From contig CP107049.1 of NCBI GenBank assembly GCA_025736915.1, forward strand, positions 2,976,001-3,040,000: a DNA stretch of 64,000 nucleotides, written 5' to 3'. The position numbers and the translations under genes are program-made. The stretch comes from Acinetobacter nosocomialis. GTDB taxonomy: Bacteria > Pseudomonadota > Gammaproteobacteria > Pseudomonadales > Moraxellaceae. Shown in pieces: positions 36,764 to 46,984 of this stretch; within the stretch, counting starts at the first letter, position 1; each line of letters begins with the position of its first letter. The notes beneath the pieces are model-generated. The model saw only the letters and a program-made list of their open reading frames with translations, had not been told where the DNA came from and made no database searches.

Positions 36764-38377
36764 ATGTCTCATCAATCAGACTTAATCAGCCAAGATATTC
36801 TGGCTTATTTAAAACAGCATGAACAAAAAGATCTTTTACGCTTTTTGACTTGCGGTAACGTAGATGACGGTAAAAGTACCTTAATTGGCCGTTTACTTTA
36901 CGATTCAAAATTGATTTATGAAGATCAATTACAAGCAGTAACGCGTGACAGTAAAAAAGTAGGAACTACGGGTGATGCACCAGACTTGGCATTACTGGTA
37001 GATGGTCTGCAAGCAGAACGTGAACAAGGCATTACCATTGATGTAGCTTACCGTTATTTCTCAACAGAAAAGCGTAAGTTTATTATTGCGGATACCCCAG
37101 GGCATGAGCAATATACACGCAACATGGCAACAGGTGCGTCAACTGCGGACTTGGCAATCATCTTGATTGATGCGCGCTATGGCGTTCAAACGCAAACTCG
37201 TCGCCATACGTTTATTGCAAGTTTGCTTGGTATTAAAAATATTGTTGTTGCAATCAATAAGATGGACTTGGTTGAATATTCACCTGAACGTTTCACTGAA
37301 ATTCAGATTGAATATGATGCTTTCGTAAGCCAATTAGGTGATCGTCGTCCAGCCAATATCTTATTTGTTCCAATTTCTGCTTTAAATGGCGATAACGTTG
37401 TAAATCCATCAGCTCATACTCCTTGGTACAAGGGTCAAACCTTGATGAGTATTCTTGAGTCTGTGGAAATTAGCCGCGAGTCGAACAAACACGAATTCCG
37501 TTTCCCTGTTCAATATGTGAACCGTCCAAACCTCGACTTCCGTGGTTTTGCTGGTACCGTTGCTTTAGGTGAAATTAATGTTGGTGATGAAATTGTAGCG
37601 TTACCTTCTGGTAAGCGTTCTACAGTTAAAGAAATTGTTACTTTTGACGGTAACCTTGAGCAGGCAGTTGCAGGTCAGGCAGTTACATTAACGTTAAACG
37701 ATGAAATTGATATTAGCCGCGGAAACGTGCTGGTACGTGCAGGTGAGCAACCATTAATTTCACGTAGCGTTCGTGCTTCTGTGGTATGGATGAATGAGCA
37801 CCCGCTTGTAAAAGGTAAGTTGTACAATATTAAGATTGGTACACAAACTGTTCCAGCAAAAGTGACTAACATTCACTATCGTGTGAATGTGAATACACTT
37901 GAACATACTCATGTGGAAGAGCTTGAGTTAAATGCAATTGCAGATGTTGTAGTTGAGTTCGATGCGCCAGTTGTGTTTGATCAATATCAAGATTCTCGTT
38001 ATACAGGTTCATTCATCTTCATTGACCGCTTAAGCAACGTGACTGTTGGTGCTGGTATGGTTGAGGCTGCTGTTGAATGGACAGCACATAGCAATCCTGT
38101 AACAGCTGAAGATCGTGCTGCTCGTTTAGGTCAAAAACCTGCGGTGATTGGTGTTTCTGCCCAATTAATTGAAAAAGCTCAAGTCTTAGAAAGTTTGCTG
38201 ATTCAGCAAGGTGTAGTTGCGATCGCGAAAGCAAACTTAACAGCTGAGCAATTGGTTCTATTACGTGAGACGGGTGTTGTAGTTATTACTACGGCTGTGG
38301 ATGGTACAGATACAGAAGTTACTGCTGAAACCGTTGAAGAGGCAGCTGAAAAAGTTGTGGAGTTAGTTCGTCTTTAA
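36764..38377 (+). CDS. cysN: Sulfate adenylyltransferase subunit 1 (GTPase), with C-terminal extension
   Basis: GTP hydrolysis by CysN drives APS synthesis with CysD. G-domain motifs: [32 protein letters not shown]-Tu-like domains 2 and 3 follow to about residue 460. The protein is 537 long against about 475 in E. coli. The extra tail (about 460-537) contains [21 protein letters not shown] and no P-loop, so it is not the CysC APS-kinase fusion. Its role is unknown. Terminator at 38396. Confidence 0.96.
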   Translation: MSHQSDLISQDILAYLKQHEQKDLLRFLTCGNVDDGKSTLIGRLLYDSKLIYEDQLQAVTRDSKKVGTTGDAPDLALLVDGLQAEREQGITIDVAYRYFSTEKRKFIIADTPGHEQYTRNMATGASTADLAIILIDARYGVQTQTRRHTFIASLLGIKNIVVAINKMDLVEYSPERFTEIQIEYDAFVSQLGDRRPANILFVPISALNGDNVVNPSAHTPWYKGQTLMSILESVEISRESNKHEFRFPVQYVNRPNLDFRGFAGTVALGEINVGDEIVALPSGKRSTVKEIVTFDGNLEQAVAGQAVTLTLNDEIDISRGNVLVRAGEQPLISRSVRASVVWMNEHPLVKGKLYNIKIGTQTVPAKVTNIHYRVNVNTLEHTHVEELELNAIADVVVEFDAPVVFDQYQDSRYTGSFIFIDRLSNVTVGAGMVEAAVEWTAHSNPVTAEDRAARLGQKPAVIGVSAQLIEKAQVLESLLIQQGVVAIAKANLTAEQLVLLRETGVVVITTAVDGTDTEVTAETVEEAAEKVVELVRL

Positions 38378-38395
38378 TAGACTGAATTGATTTTG

Positions 38396-38421
38396 AAAAA
38401 ACCCGCGTAAGCGGGTTTTTT
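38396..38421. terminator. Terminator between cysN and the DUF2239 gene
   Basis: AAAAAACCCGC pairs with GCGGGTTTTTT around a 4-nt loop; works on both strands. Confidence 0.93.
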
Positions 38422-38428
38422 ATTGGGT

Positions 38429-38977
38429 TTAGAAAATACTTTGAGTTTTTAAAGTTAAATATTCTCTTAAATCTTTAGGATAGTTCTGGATCATCTTTAA
38501 AAATGTATCTCGATCACCTTGATATAAGGCACGTGTTGCTTCCTCATAATTTGGCATATTGCCTAACATGGCAGACATAAAACGGTCGATGGCTTGTTTG
38601 GCGAGCATAATATTGCCTTCAGAATTTGGGTTATTTAACTCTTTATCAATTAACTTGCGAATCACTGCTGATGCACTCGCACTTTGTTGATCTAACCAAT
38701 CCCAATGTTTTTTCTGTAAAGTGATTTCACGAGAAATTACACCAAGTTTAGGTCGTCCAACTTTTTTAATTTCTTCTGGTTCAGCATAGCGCTGTTGAAA
38801 TTCTTGTTCCGAACCCGAAAGATCAAGATCAATTTGTTGACCTGTTTGATCATTAAAAATCAGAATATTTTCCGTTGTTTTCGGAAGATCTTTGAGTTTT
38901 TTTGCAAGTTCAACAATGGAGTCGCTTGCAATAAGTGTACTTCCAGTAAAAGCAGTATAGGTGATTGTAGTATTCAT
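38429..38977 (-). CDS. DUF2239-family protein
   Basis: A 182-residue protein matching my memory of DUF2239: an N-terminal ubiquitin-like strand region (about 1-60), then GRPKLGVISREITLQKKHWDWLDQQ, where a basic strand and helix suggest DNA or protein contacts, and a helical C-terminus with FLKMIQNYPKDLREYL. The function is unknown. The ribosome site is weak. It is convergent with cysN and shares its terminator. Confidence 0.75.
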   Translation of the reverse strand: MNTTITYTAFTGSTLIASDSIVELAKKLKDLPKTTENILIFNDQTGQQIDLDLSGSEQEFQQRYAEPEEIKKVGRPKLGVISREITLQKKHWDWLDQQSASASAVIRKLIDKELNNPNSEGNIMLAKQAIDRFMSAMLGNMPNYEEATRALYQGDRDTFLKMIQNYPKDLREYLTLKTQSIF

Positions 38978-39199
38978 TTTAGCCGTGTATTTTTATCGGG
39001 GTAAAATAATATTATCAGGGTAAAACTAATTTGGCAAATAATTAAAATCATAACCAAAGAATTATCTGATTTTATGAGTGTAATCTGTGAAGTTAGGACT
39101 ATAAAAATAGTCACGGTGATAGGCTACTTAAAATTTTGTTCTGCTTTAATATCGCTTTTATGAGAGAATGTGCCTTTAGTTGTATGTATAAGGACTCCT

Positions 39200-39712
39200 A
39201 TGTTTGAGCAATCTCCTGAATCTTTAAGCGATATCGAAATTTTAGACATTTTACAGTCGATGAAAAAAGATAAGCTAGATACGGAAGCAAATGAGATCAT
39301 CCGTAGCGGGGGGAAAGCAGGACGTCAGGAAGCGCATAAACAGGCTTTGGTGGCACTAAATACAAATTTTGAAGAGAAATTTGTAGAGGCAGTGACTCTT
39401 GCATTAGGTTTAAATGCAGCTCAAGCTAAAAAAATTCGCTATAAAAAAGATCGAATTCGTATTTTAAAAGCACGTGGTATTGATTATTTAGCTATTGATG
39501 GTGCTGAAACAGCGCAAGTTTTGGCACAAATTTCACAAGCAATTGTGCGAGAAGATGCAATTGTTACTCATGACTTGCATGACATCTTCCCATTTTGGAA
39601 AGAAGGTTGGCCAATGGTGCAATTTGATAATGCCTATAAAATTTTAGAAGAAGATATTGGCTTGCACTTTCATGCATTCTTAGATGCCATGATTGAGTAT
39701 GTGAATAAATAA
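39200..39712 (+). CDS. Hypothetical protein, 170 residues
   Basis: I do not recognise a family. The protein is soluble, helix-rich and acidic at its N-terminus (SPESLSDIEILDILQSM). A middle basic region KKIRYKKDRIRILKARGIDYLAIDG is followed by an alpha/beta-looking C-terminus with conserved-looking histidines (THDLHDIFPFWKEGW). An upstream start at 39170 is possible, but AAGGA fits the ATG at 39200. Single gene with its own terminator. Confidence 0.8.
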   Translation: MFEQSPESLSDIEILDILQSMKKDKLDTEANEIIRSGGKAGRQEAHKQALVALNTNFEEKFVEAVTLALGLNAAQAKKIRYKKDRIRILKARGIDYLAIDGAETAQVLAQISQAIVREDAIVTHDLHDIFPFWKEGWPMVQFDNAYKILEEDIGLHFHAFLDAMIEYVNK

Positions 39713-39716
39713 AAAT

Positions 39717-39747
39717 AAAAGCCCCAATTGGGGCTTTTATTTTTTAT
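39717..39747. terminator. Terminator between 39200-39712 and the citrate carrier
   Basis: AAAAGCCCC-aatt-GGGGCTTTT with a following T-run; convergent genes on both sides. Confidence 0.9.
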
Positions 39748-39759
39748 AGCAGAATGTAG

Positions 39760-41097
39760 TTAGACCGCACTAAAAAGTGGGAAAACACCAATCACTAATG
39801 CTGTACCCATTAACACCATACAAGTAATAAATGCCCACTTAAAAGTGAACTTTTGATGGTCTGCAAAATCGACTTTAGCAAGACCGCATAACAAGTAAGT
39901 TGATGGAACAAGTGGTGATAATAAGTGTACAGGTTGGCCTACAATAGAAGCACGTGCAATCGCTTCTGGGCTAATACCATAATGTGAAGCAGCTTCAGCA
40001 AGAATAGGTAATACACCATAGAAGAATGCATCATTTGACATAAAGAAGGTCAATGGCATGCTTACGAAAGCTGTAATCGGTGCGAGATATGGGCCCATAC
40101 TTGCCGGAATCATTGCGACAAATTCTTTAGACATTGCTTCAACCATGCCTGTGCCAGATAAGATACCTGTAAAAATACCTGCCGCAAAAATTAAACCTAC
40201 AACAGCCAAGATGCTATCTGCATGCATAGCGATACGCTTTTTCTGCATATCAACATCAGGGTAGTTGATGAGCATTGCAATACAGAACGCCAGCATGAAT
40301 AACACTGACATAGGTAAAATACCTTTGATCAATGCAATCATAAGAAGAATGGTGAGCACCATATTTACTTTACGTAAATGTGGACGAGTCGCTTCTGGAT
40401 CTTTTGAAACAGTAATGTTGTCGCCATGATGACTTTCAAGCTCAATCACGCCTAAACGTTTTTGCTCATATCGACCATATAAATATGCCAAGAAGAATAA
40501 CCAGCCAATACTAATCACCATTGGAAGGATCATTGGTACAAAAATATGGCTTGGATCAACTTGAAGCGCACTCGCTGCACGGGCAGTAGGGCCACCCCAT
40601 GGTGTAAGGTTCATTACACCACTACATAACAACATAAGTGCTGTCATGATGAGTGTATTCATACCTAGGCGTTGATAGAGAGGGAGCATTGCTGCTACAC
40701 AAATCATATATGTCGTTGAGCCATCACCATCAAGAGAAACTAAGGTAGTTAAAAAAACGGTCCCTAATGTAATTTTTAGAGGGTCGCCTTTAACTTTTTT
40801 CAAAATCCATTTAACCGGAGGATCGAAAAGACCTGCATCGATCATTAAGGCAAAATATAAAATCGCGAATAATAACATTACGCCAGTAGGCGCAAGTTTT
40901 TTGATGCCTTCTAGCATCATTTCGCTGAGACCCTTAAGCTCAATATGACTTAAGCTTTCAAAGTAGTGACCAAGGCCCCAGGCGATAAGAGAAAAAATAA
41001 ATGGGATAAGAATTAAAGCAATAATAGGGCTTAAACGTTTGGACATGATTAAATACATGAAGCATAAAATCATGCCAACACCAAGTAATGTCAGCAT
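39760..41097 (-). CDS. CitMHS-family citrate/metal symporter
   Basis: Inner-membrane carrier of 445 residues with about 11-12 helices; the family transports citrate, often complexed with Mg or Ca, with protons. LVSLDGDGSTTYMICVAAMLPLY and MNLTPWGGPTARAASAL are recognised segments. Transport of citrate fits near isocitrate lyase use, though they are separate units. The 552-bp upstream region is very AT-rich. Confidence 0.88.
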   Translation of the reverse strand: MLTLLGVGMILCFMYLIMSKRLSPIIALILIPFIFSLIAWGLGHYFESLSHIELKGLSEMMLEGIKKLAPTGVMLLFAILYFALMIDAGLFDPPVKWILKKVKGDPLKITLGTVFLTTLVSLDGDGSTTYMICVAAMLPLYQRLGMNTLIMTALMLLCSGVMNLTPWGGPTARAASALQVDPSHIFVPMILPMVISIGWLFFLAYLYGRYEQKRLGVIELESHHGDNITVSKDPEATRPHLRKVNMVLTILLMIALIKGILPMSVLFMLAFCIAMLINYPDVDMQKKRIAMHADSILAVVGLIFAAGIFTGILSGTGMVEAMSKEFVAMIPASMGPYLAPITAFVSMPLTFFMSNDAFFYGVLPILAEAASHYGISPEAIARASIVGQPVHLLSPLVPSTYLLCGLAKVDFADHQKFTFKWAFITCMVLMGTALVIGVFPLFSAV

Positions 41098-41602
41098 ACA
41101 ATCAATCCTTTGCCTTTAGTTTTACTGAACAAGTTTATTCAAAACTCTGACTTTGATTATTCTTATGAATTTTTATTAAAAAGACAAATAATATATTTAG
41201 TTTATTTGGTTAATATATATTCACTTGGAAAGGTATATTCTGTAGAAATACTGAACATATATATTAATGGTATAGTCTATTTATAATATATGGCACTTAT
41301 TATAAGAACTTATAAAGCCTTTATCATATTTAAAATTATCATGTATTTTTAGAATTTATATTTAGTTTGAATGCTGAAATGAGAAGTATACCCATTTACA
41401 ATGCTTGTAATGCTTACGTTACACAAGAAACAGGAAGCTGTAAATTCTTTTATATGCAATTTTTTATTTCTATTAAATTAAAAATTTTATTTTAATGAAT
41501 GAGTTAATTTATATATTTGAAAATATGATTAAGATAATAAATTAAACTTTTAATATAAATATATTTAAAATAACTGTTAGTTTAAAAGAGATATATTGTA
41601 TT
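41098..41602. other. AT-rich region upstream of the citrate carrier
   Basis: About 500 bp of extremely AT-rich sequence with many TATA-like runs. A 38-codon ORF at 41379-41495 has no ribosome site and is not credible. I see no other structure except an AATGCTT direct duplication near 41400. It probably holds the carrier promoter and non-coding sequence. Confidence 0.5.
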
Positions 41603-41636
41603 AAAAAATATCCTGCTTTGATTAGCAGGATATTTT
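41603..41636 (-). terminator. Terminator after the CorC/HlyC-type gene
   Basis: AAAATATCCTGC pairs with GCAGGATATTTT around an 8-nt loop; the minus-strand transcript runs into a T-run. Confidence 0.9.
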
Positions 41637-41649
41637 GCACCAAAATAAA

Positions 41650-42975
41650 TCAATTTTCATCTGATGGAGGTTGTAAATCAGATTTTTCTAATACGCGGGT
41701 TACTAATAACTGATCAATTTTAAAATGGTCTACATCGACGACTTCAAATTTATAACCACCGAATTCTACAAAATCTGCTGGACGAGGAATTTTGCGTAAA
41801 CGGTACATCATAAAGCCTGCTAGTGTTTCATAATTTTCGTCATCAGGCATTTCATCAATTTCAAGCGCGTGCTTAAGATCTTCAATAGGTGTACTACCAT
41901 CGATCAACCAAGAGTTATTATCGCGTTTAATAATTTGCTGTTCTTCTTCAATAGGGGTAACCCAGTCACCCATAACGGTAATCATGATATCACTTAGTGT
42001 AATTACACCAACCACAAGCGCATATTCATTAATTACAACGGCAAACTTTTCTTTTGTTGAACGGAAGCGATCCAGCAATTCTGATAGTGTTAATGTATCT
42101 GGTATCATCAGAACATTACGAATAGTAGATTCATTTAACTGTGTAGGTGATTGATTATTTAAAATACGAACCAGAAAGTCTTTTGCATCTACATAACCAA
42201 TGACCTGATCAATATTTTCATTACACACCAAAAATTTAGAATAAGGATATTCTGCCAGTTTTTGTCGAATGCTGTCTTCGTGTTCATTTAAAGTAAAGTA
42301 AACAACATTTTCACGCGTGGTCATACTTGATGGCACTGTGCGTTCTTCAAGTTCAAATACATTTTCAATAAAGTGATGTTCTTGTTTCTGAAGTACGCCT
42401 GCTTGGGCACCAGCATCCATAACTGCTGAAATATCATCAAAAGTTATATTGTCTTCACGTGTTGTATTTACTTTAAATAAGCGGAATAACAAGTTTGCAA
42501 TTGCGTTGATTCCCCAAGCTAAAGGCTTACAGATTTTAATAAAAATCTGAATAGGGTTAATGACACTAATTGCGATTTTTTCAGGTGCAATCATAGCCAA
42601 GCGTTTTGGCATGAGATCGGCAAATAAAATAAATAAAGAAGTTACCAAAGTGAAAGATAGGGCAAAACCAATCGTTTGTGTCCAAGGACCTTGGTAAAAG
42701 CGGTCAACTAAGTTGACAAAGAAAGGACGAAATGCAGCTTCACCCAAGATACCGCCTAAGATTGCGACAGCATTTAGGCCAATTTGGGATGCTGCAAAAA
42801 AGTCTGCAGATTGTTCTTGTAAATCAAGTACCTGTTGAGCACGTTCTTCGCCAGCTTCGGCCAAAATTTTTAACTTTACTTTTCTGGCACCAGCTAGAGC
42901 GATTTCAGTTAAAGATAAAAAGCCTGCTGCGATGATGAGCAGTACGATGATAATGATATTTTGAAAGAGACTCAC
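41650..42975 (-). CDS. HlyC/CorC-family membrane protein (CNNM-CBS)
   Basis: Inner-membrane protein: an N-terminal CNNM/DUF21 domain with about four helices (residues about 1-185, beginning FLSLTEIALAGARK), a CBS pair (about 210-340), and a C-terminal CorC_HlyC domain (about 350-430, ending near DQLLVTRV). Family members take part in magnesium or cobalt export, or are annotated as hemolysin-like without toxicity. Role here is unspecified. Confidence 0.9.
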   Translation of the reverse strand: MSLFQNIIIIVLLIIAAGFLSLTEIALAGARKVKLKILAEAGEERAQQVLDLQEQSADFFAASQIGLNAVAILGGILGEAAFRPFFVNLVDRFYQGPWTQTIGFALSFTLVTSLFILFADLMPKRLAMIAPEKIAISVINPIQIFIKICKPLAWGINAIANLLFRLFKVNTTREDNITFDDISAVMDAGAQAGVLQKQEHHFIENVFELEERTVPSSMTTRENVVYFTLNEHEDSIRQKLAEYPYSKFLVCNENIDQVIGYVDAKDFLVRILNNQSPTQLNESTIRNVLMIPDTLTLSELLDRFRSTKEKFAVVINEYALVVGVITLSDIMITVMGDWVTPIEEEQQIIKRDNNSWLIDGSTPIEDLKHALEIDEMPDDENYETLAGFMMYRLRKIPRPADFVEFGGYKFEVVDVDHFKIDQLLVTRVLEKSDLQPPSDEN

Positions 42976-43020
42976 AAATCACCCGAGGATCATCATTATT
43001 ATGACTATGTTTTAACACAA

Positions 43021-43058
43021 AAAAGCGCTGAGGTAATCAGATTGATTGCTCAGCGCTT
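43021..43058 (-). terminator. Terminator after the LysR gene
   Basis: AAGCGCTGAG and CTCAGCGCTT form a perfect 10-bp stem; the minus strand continues into a T-run. Confidence 0.88.
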
Positions 43059-43097
43059 AAGATAATGTTGGAAAGAGACAATTAAATTAAAATTTAT

Positions 43098-44087
43098 TTA
43101 ATAGTGGGAAAATTGTGAATTATTAGTTAGAAACTCACGATTTTCCTCTTCGATCATTTGGCGAGCAACGAATAGGATAAGTTGGCGTAACCAGCGATGA
43201 GCTGGATGATGGTGTAATAGAGGACACCATGCCATTTTAAGTTCGAACTCAGGAATATAAAACGGTGGATCTTTAATGACTAATTTTGGATTTTGTGCTT
43301 GCAAGCGCGCCATTCGAGTTGGAAGTGTTGCAATCAAGTCAACGTTTTGAGCAAGCAATGCTGGCATTTGATAGTGACGCGTAAATACAGAAATTTTACG
43401 ACGTTGACCAATACGTTCTAATGCTTGATCAATCCAGCCTAGGCCACCTTGTTTATCTGGGTTTACCCCAAAACCAACACCCATACCAGTTTTAGATACC
43501 CAAATATGTTGAGCATCTAAATAGCTTTTTAAATTTAAATGAGTAACAGCAGGGTGTTTGTCATTTAAAATACAGCTAAAGCTATCACGCCAAACTAAAA
43601 CTTGGTGGAAACTTTGTGGTATTTCATTGAAGCGGTTAATAGCTAAATCAACTTTACCTTGTTCCATGTCTCTATATGACACATCACTTGGTGTAAGAAA
43701 ATCGAGTACAACGTTTGGTGCTTCAGAACGTAGGGCTTTAACAAGACGCGGGACTAGGGTCGCTTCTGCATAGTCAGAAGTCATAATACGGAAAACGCGA
43801 TTACTGGTATAAGGGCGAAATTCGGTACGCGGTTCCAGAATCATGGAAAGATCAGAAAGGGCATCACGAATACGTGGTTGTAATTCAAGTGCACGTTCTG
43901 TCGGTGTCATCCCTTCAGATGAACGGATCAGGAGAGGGTCATTAAATAAATTACGCAAACGGCGTAAAATATTACTCATGGCAGGCTGAGTAACACCAAG
44001 CTGTTCGGCTGCGCGCGTAACGTTTTTTTCACGAAGAAGAACATCAAGATATATTAATAGATTAAGATCTACCCGCTCCAGATTCAT
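43098..44087 (-). CDS. LysR-type transcriptional regulator divergent from aceA
   Basis: N-terminal winged helix (DLNLLIYLDVLLREKNVTRAAEQLGVTQPAMSN) and an effector domain of NodD/LeuO-like subtype (NDPLLIRSSEGMTPTERA). The target and ligand are unknown. It faces aceA across a 588-bp gap, the common arrangement for LysR control of a divergent gene, but the gap is unusually long, so control of aceA is only a suggestion. Confidence 0.92.
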   Translation of the reverse strand: MNLERVDLNLLIYLDVLLREKNVTRAAEQLGVTQPAMSNILRRLRNLFNDPLLIRSSEGMTPTERALELQPRIRDALSDLSMILEPRTEFRPYTSNRVFRIMTSDYAEATLVPRLVKALRSEAPNVVLDFLTPSDVSYRDMEQGKVDLAINRFNEIPQSFHQVLVWRDSFSCILNDKHPAVTHLNLKSYLDAQHIWVSKTGMGVGFGVNPDKQGGLGWIDQALERIGQRRKISVFTRHYQMPALLAQNVDLIATLPTRMARLQAQNPKLVIKDPPFYIPEFELKMAWCPLLHHHPAHRWLRQLILFVARQMIEEENREFLTNNSQFSHY

Positions 44088-44675
44088 AAAAAAAATACCG
44101 AAAATAAAACCCTAAAATTGTTTCAAATTATGCCATATTTAAAGAACATTGTGTGAAAAAATGATGAGAAAAACGACATTTTTTGTTGAAATTAAGTATG
44201 CCTCAAAAGCGCCTCAAATGCTCTATTTTGTTATCTTTGATCTGTTTTTATATTTGTGGTTAGGGAAGAAATATTTTTAATTAATATTTAGTATTGTTCT
44301 AGCATGTTGATTGACTTTTTTCATTGGCAAAAGTCGCCTAATTTACAATTGACTTTTAACACTAAAAATGAATGGAAAAATCTCAAAAATTGTATAAAAA
44401 TAAAACTTGGAGAGTTTTTTGATCAAAATACTATACTCCTTTAGGATTATTTTGTTTTTATAAACAAAGTGTTATGTTTTTTAGTTTTACTTATAATATC
44501 GATTTATTGGTATATTTTTTAAATAAATACTGAAGATTAACCAAGGATATTGGATTAATTGATTGGCTAAGTCTAAGCTGTGTACATGAAGAAGCAGCTG
44601 GTGTCATAAGAAATTTAAGTAACATGACTCTAGGCTTCGATCGATGAAATCCTAAAATGAATACAGGACAATATC
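44088..44675. promoter_or_regulatory. 588-bp divergent region between LysR gene and aceA
   Basis: No gene is visible. TTGACTTTT occurs twice, 38 bp apart (44311-44319 and 44349-44357). The first copy is part of an inverted repeat, GACTTTT with AAAAGTC (44313-44319, 44329-44335). TTTGTTT and AAACAAA (44451-44468) form a palindrome just before a TATAAT at 44492-44497, a likely aceA -10, which would leave a leader of about 170 nt. Confidence 0.5.
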
Positions 44676-46280
44676 ATGACTACATATCAAACAGCGATTG
44701 ATGCAGTACGTGAATTAAAATCAAAATTCGGCAACACTTGGGCAGACATTAGCCCAGAAGATGCTGCTCGTATGCAACTTCAAAACCGTTTCAAAACAGG
44801 TTTAGATATTGCTAAGTATACAGCTGCGATTATGCGTCGTGATATGGCTGAATACGATGCTGATTCAAGCAAATATACTCAATCATTAGGTTGCTGGCAT
44901 GGTTTCATCGCTCAACAAAAAATGATTGCTAACAAAAAATACTTCGGCACTACTAGCAAACGTTATATCTACCTTTCTGGTTGGATGGTTGCTGCACTTC
45001 GTTCAGAATTCGGTCCACTTCCTGACCAATCTATGCACGAAAAAACTTCAGTACCTGCTTTGATCGAAGAAATCTACACTTTCTTACGTCAAGCTGATGC
45101 AAAAGAATTAAATGACTTATTCCGTGCTTTAAACAAAGCAAAAGAAGCGGGTGACTCTGCGAAAGTAGCTGAAATCACAGCTCAAATCGACAACTTCGAA
45201 ACTCACGTTGTGCCAATTATTGCGGACATCGATGCTGGTTTCGGTAACGAAGAAGCAACTTACTTACTTGCTAAGAAAATGATCGAAGCTGGTGCTTGTG
45301 CGCTTCAAATCGAAAACCAAGTATCTGATGCAAAACAATGTGGTCACCAAGCTGGTAAAGTAACTGTTCCACATGCTGACTTCATCGCTAAGATCCATGC
45401 TCTTCGTTATGCATTCTTAGAATTAGGCGTAGAAGAAGGTGTTATCGTTGCTCGTACTGACTCTGAAGGTGCTGACCTTACTCAAAGCATTCCAGTAGTT
45501 AAAGAGCCAGGCGACATCGCATCTAAATATATTAGCTACTTAGACACTCAAGAAATTGATATCTCTGAAGCAACTGATGATGAAATCTTAATTAAACGTG
45601 ATGGCAAGTTACACCGCCCAACTCGTTTAGCTTCTGGTTTATATCAATTCCGTGAAGGCACTCAGATTGACCGTGTTGTACTTGACTGTATCACTAGCCT
45701 TCAAAACGGTGCTGACTTACTTTGGATCGAAACTCCGACTCCAAACGTAAAAGAAATTGCACACATGGTTAACCGTGTTAAAGAAGTAGTTCCAAATGCG
45801 AAGCTTGTTTACAACAACAGCCCATCATTCAACTGGACTTTAAACTTCCGTCAACAAGCGTATGACCGTTGGGTTGCTGAAGGTAAAGATGTGTCTGCTT
45901 ACGACCGTGCTAAATTAATGAGCGCTGAGTACGACAACACTGAATTAGCAGCTGATGCTGATGAAAAAATCCGTACTTTCCAAGCAGACGCTGCGCGTGA
46001 AGCTGGTGTGTTCCATCACTTGATCACACTTCCTACATACCACACTGCTGCTCTTTCTACTCACGAATTAGCACAAGGTTACTTTGGTGACCAAGGTATG
46101 TTAGCTTATGTTGCTGGTGTACAACGTAAAGAAATCCGTGGCGGTATCGCATGTGTGAAACACCAAGCAATGGCTGGTTCAGACATCGGTGATGACCACA
46201 AAGAAATCTTCGCTGGTGAGAACGCACTTAAAGCTGGTGACGATTCTAAAAACACAATGAACCAATTCTCAGCTCACTAA
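44676..46280 (+). CDS. aceA: Isocitrate lyase
   Basis: Splits isocitrate to glyoxylate and succinate in the glyoxylate shunt, for growth on acetate, fatty acids or alkanes. The 534 residues are of the longer form found in Pseudomonas aeruginosa. The catalytic cysteine motif is AKQCGHQAGK (C222), with IADIDAGFGN for metal binding and SPSFNWTL near the C-terminus. The coding sequence uses a strikingly restricted set of codons with C- and T-ending preferences unlike neighbours, consistent with high expression. AGGA precedes the ATG. Confidence 0.97.
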   Translation: MTTYQTAIDAVRELKSKFGNTWADISPEDAARMQLQNRFKTGLDIAKYTAAIMRRDMAEYDADSSKYTQSLGCWHGFIAQQKMIANKKYFGTTSKRYIYLSGWMVAALRSEFGPLPDQSMHEKTSVPALIEEIYTFLRQADAKELNDLFRALNKAKEAGDSAKVAEITAQIDNFETHVVPIIADIDAGFGNEEATYLLAKKMIEAGACALQIENQVSDAKQCGHQAGKVTVPHADFIAKIHALRYAFLELGVEEGVIVARTDSEGADLTQSIPVVKEPGDIASKYISYLDTQEIDISEATDDEILIKRDGKLHRPTRLASGLYQFREGTQIDRVVLDCITSLQNGADLLWIETPTPNVKEIAHMVNRVKEVVPNAKLVYNNSPSFNWTLNFRQQAYDRWVAEGKDVSAYDRAKLMSAEYDNTELAADADEKIRTFQADAAREAGVFHHLITLPTYHTAALSTHELAQGYFGDQGMLAYVAGVQRKEIRGGIACVKHQAMAGSDIGDDHKEIFAGENALKAGDDSKNTMNQFSAH

Positions 46281-46293
46281 GAATTGACTTCAT

Positions 46294-46322
46294 AAAAAAC
46301 CGCTCAAATGAGCGGTTTTTTT
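46294..46322. terminator. Terminator between aceA and the NlpE-like gene
   Basis: AAAAAACCGCT pairs with AGCGGTTTTTTT; functional on both strands between convergent genes. Confidence 0.93.
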
Positions 46323-46342
46323 GTTTATATTGAAAAAAATTA

Positions 46343-46822
46343 TTAGTCTTCTTTTTTCAACACATAATGTTCAGCCAAAGAACCTTCAACTTTTTTACCT
46401 TCCATGTCTAAAGCAGTCGCTGTATTTTCACCAATAAAGAATTTACGGTTTTGAGCTTTATCATCTAAGGTAATAACAGAAGTATTGTCTTTATCGAAAG
46501 CAAACTTACCATGTGTTTCAAATGGGTTTGTATCGCCTTTACCTAAATAAGTTTCAGTCAACTCATAAGTTTTATCATCTTTTAATTTTAATTCGGTTTT
46601 AATGCCTTCACAGTCTGCACATGGAAGTGTTCCTTTATATTTGCCATTCCAATCTAGTGAGTTCTCTGCTGTATGTTCAGTATCTACAGCAACAGCATTA
46701 CTTGCTTCAGTAGTTTGCGCTGGGGTAGACGCGTCAGAAGTTGTCTCTGTTTTATTTTCGTGTTTATTACATGCGACAAGAAGAGTACTCATAAGTGCAA
46801 TTGCTAATAATGATTTTTTCAT
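46343..46822 (-). CDS. NlpE-like copper-resistance lipoprotein
   Basis: Lipoprotein signal MKKSLLAIALMSTLLVAC, a Ser/Thr/Glu-rich linker, then the NlpE N-terminal domain with YKGTLPCADCEGIKTELKL, the CxxC type motif of the family. NlpE in E. coli senses surface contact and copper via the Cpx pathway; whether this does so is unknown. It is 159 residues and lacks the second NlpE domain. ATG at 46822 is preferred over a TTG at 46831. Confidence 0.9.
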   Translation of the reverse strand: MKKSLLAIALMSTLLVACNKHENKTETTSDASTPAQTTEASNAVAVDTEHTAENSLDWNGKYKGTLPCADCEGIKTELKLKDDKTYELTETYLGKGDTNPFETHGKFAFDKDNTSVITLDDKAQNRKFFIGENTATALDMEGKKVEGSLAEHYVLKKED

Positions 46823-46984
46823 AATGACCAAAACCTCAAAATAAAAATAAAAAGTAGTTAAAGCCTAGGAAAAAATAAAAGAAAATAAAAGCGTTACTAT
46901 GTTGCTTAATTTTATCAAAAGGTAAAGTGAATACTTGTTGGACGCTTTGAAATAGTAATTTTTAAATTAACTTGGTGGGGTAGA

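Noticed and set aside
36764..38377. CysN-CysC bifunctional fusion
   Set aside because: The tail lacks a kinase P-loop and is too short for CysC.
41379..41495. 38-codon plus-strand ORF in the AT-rich gap before the citrate carrier
   Set aside because: No ribosome site, odd composition driven by AT richness, and no sign of a domain.
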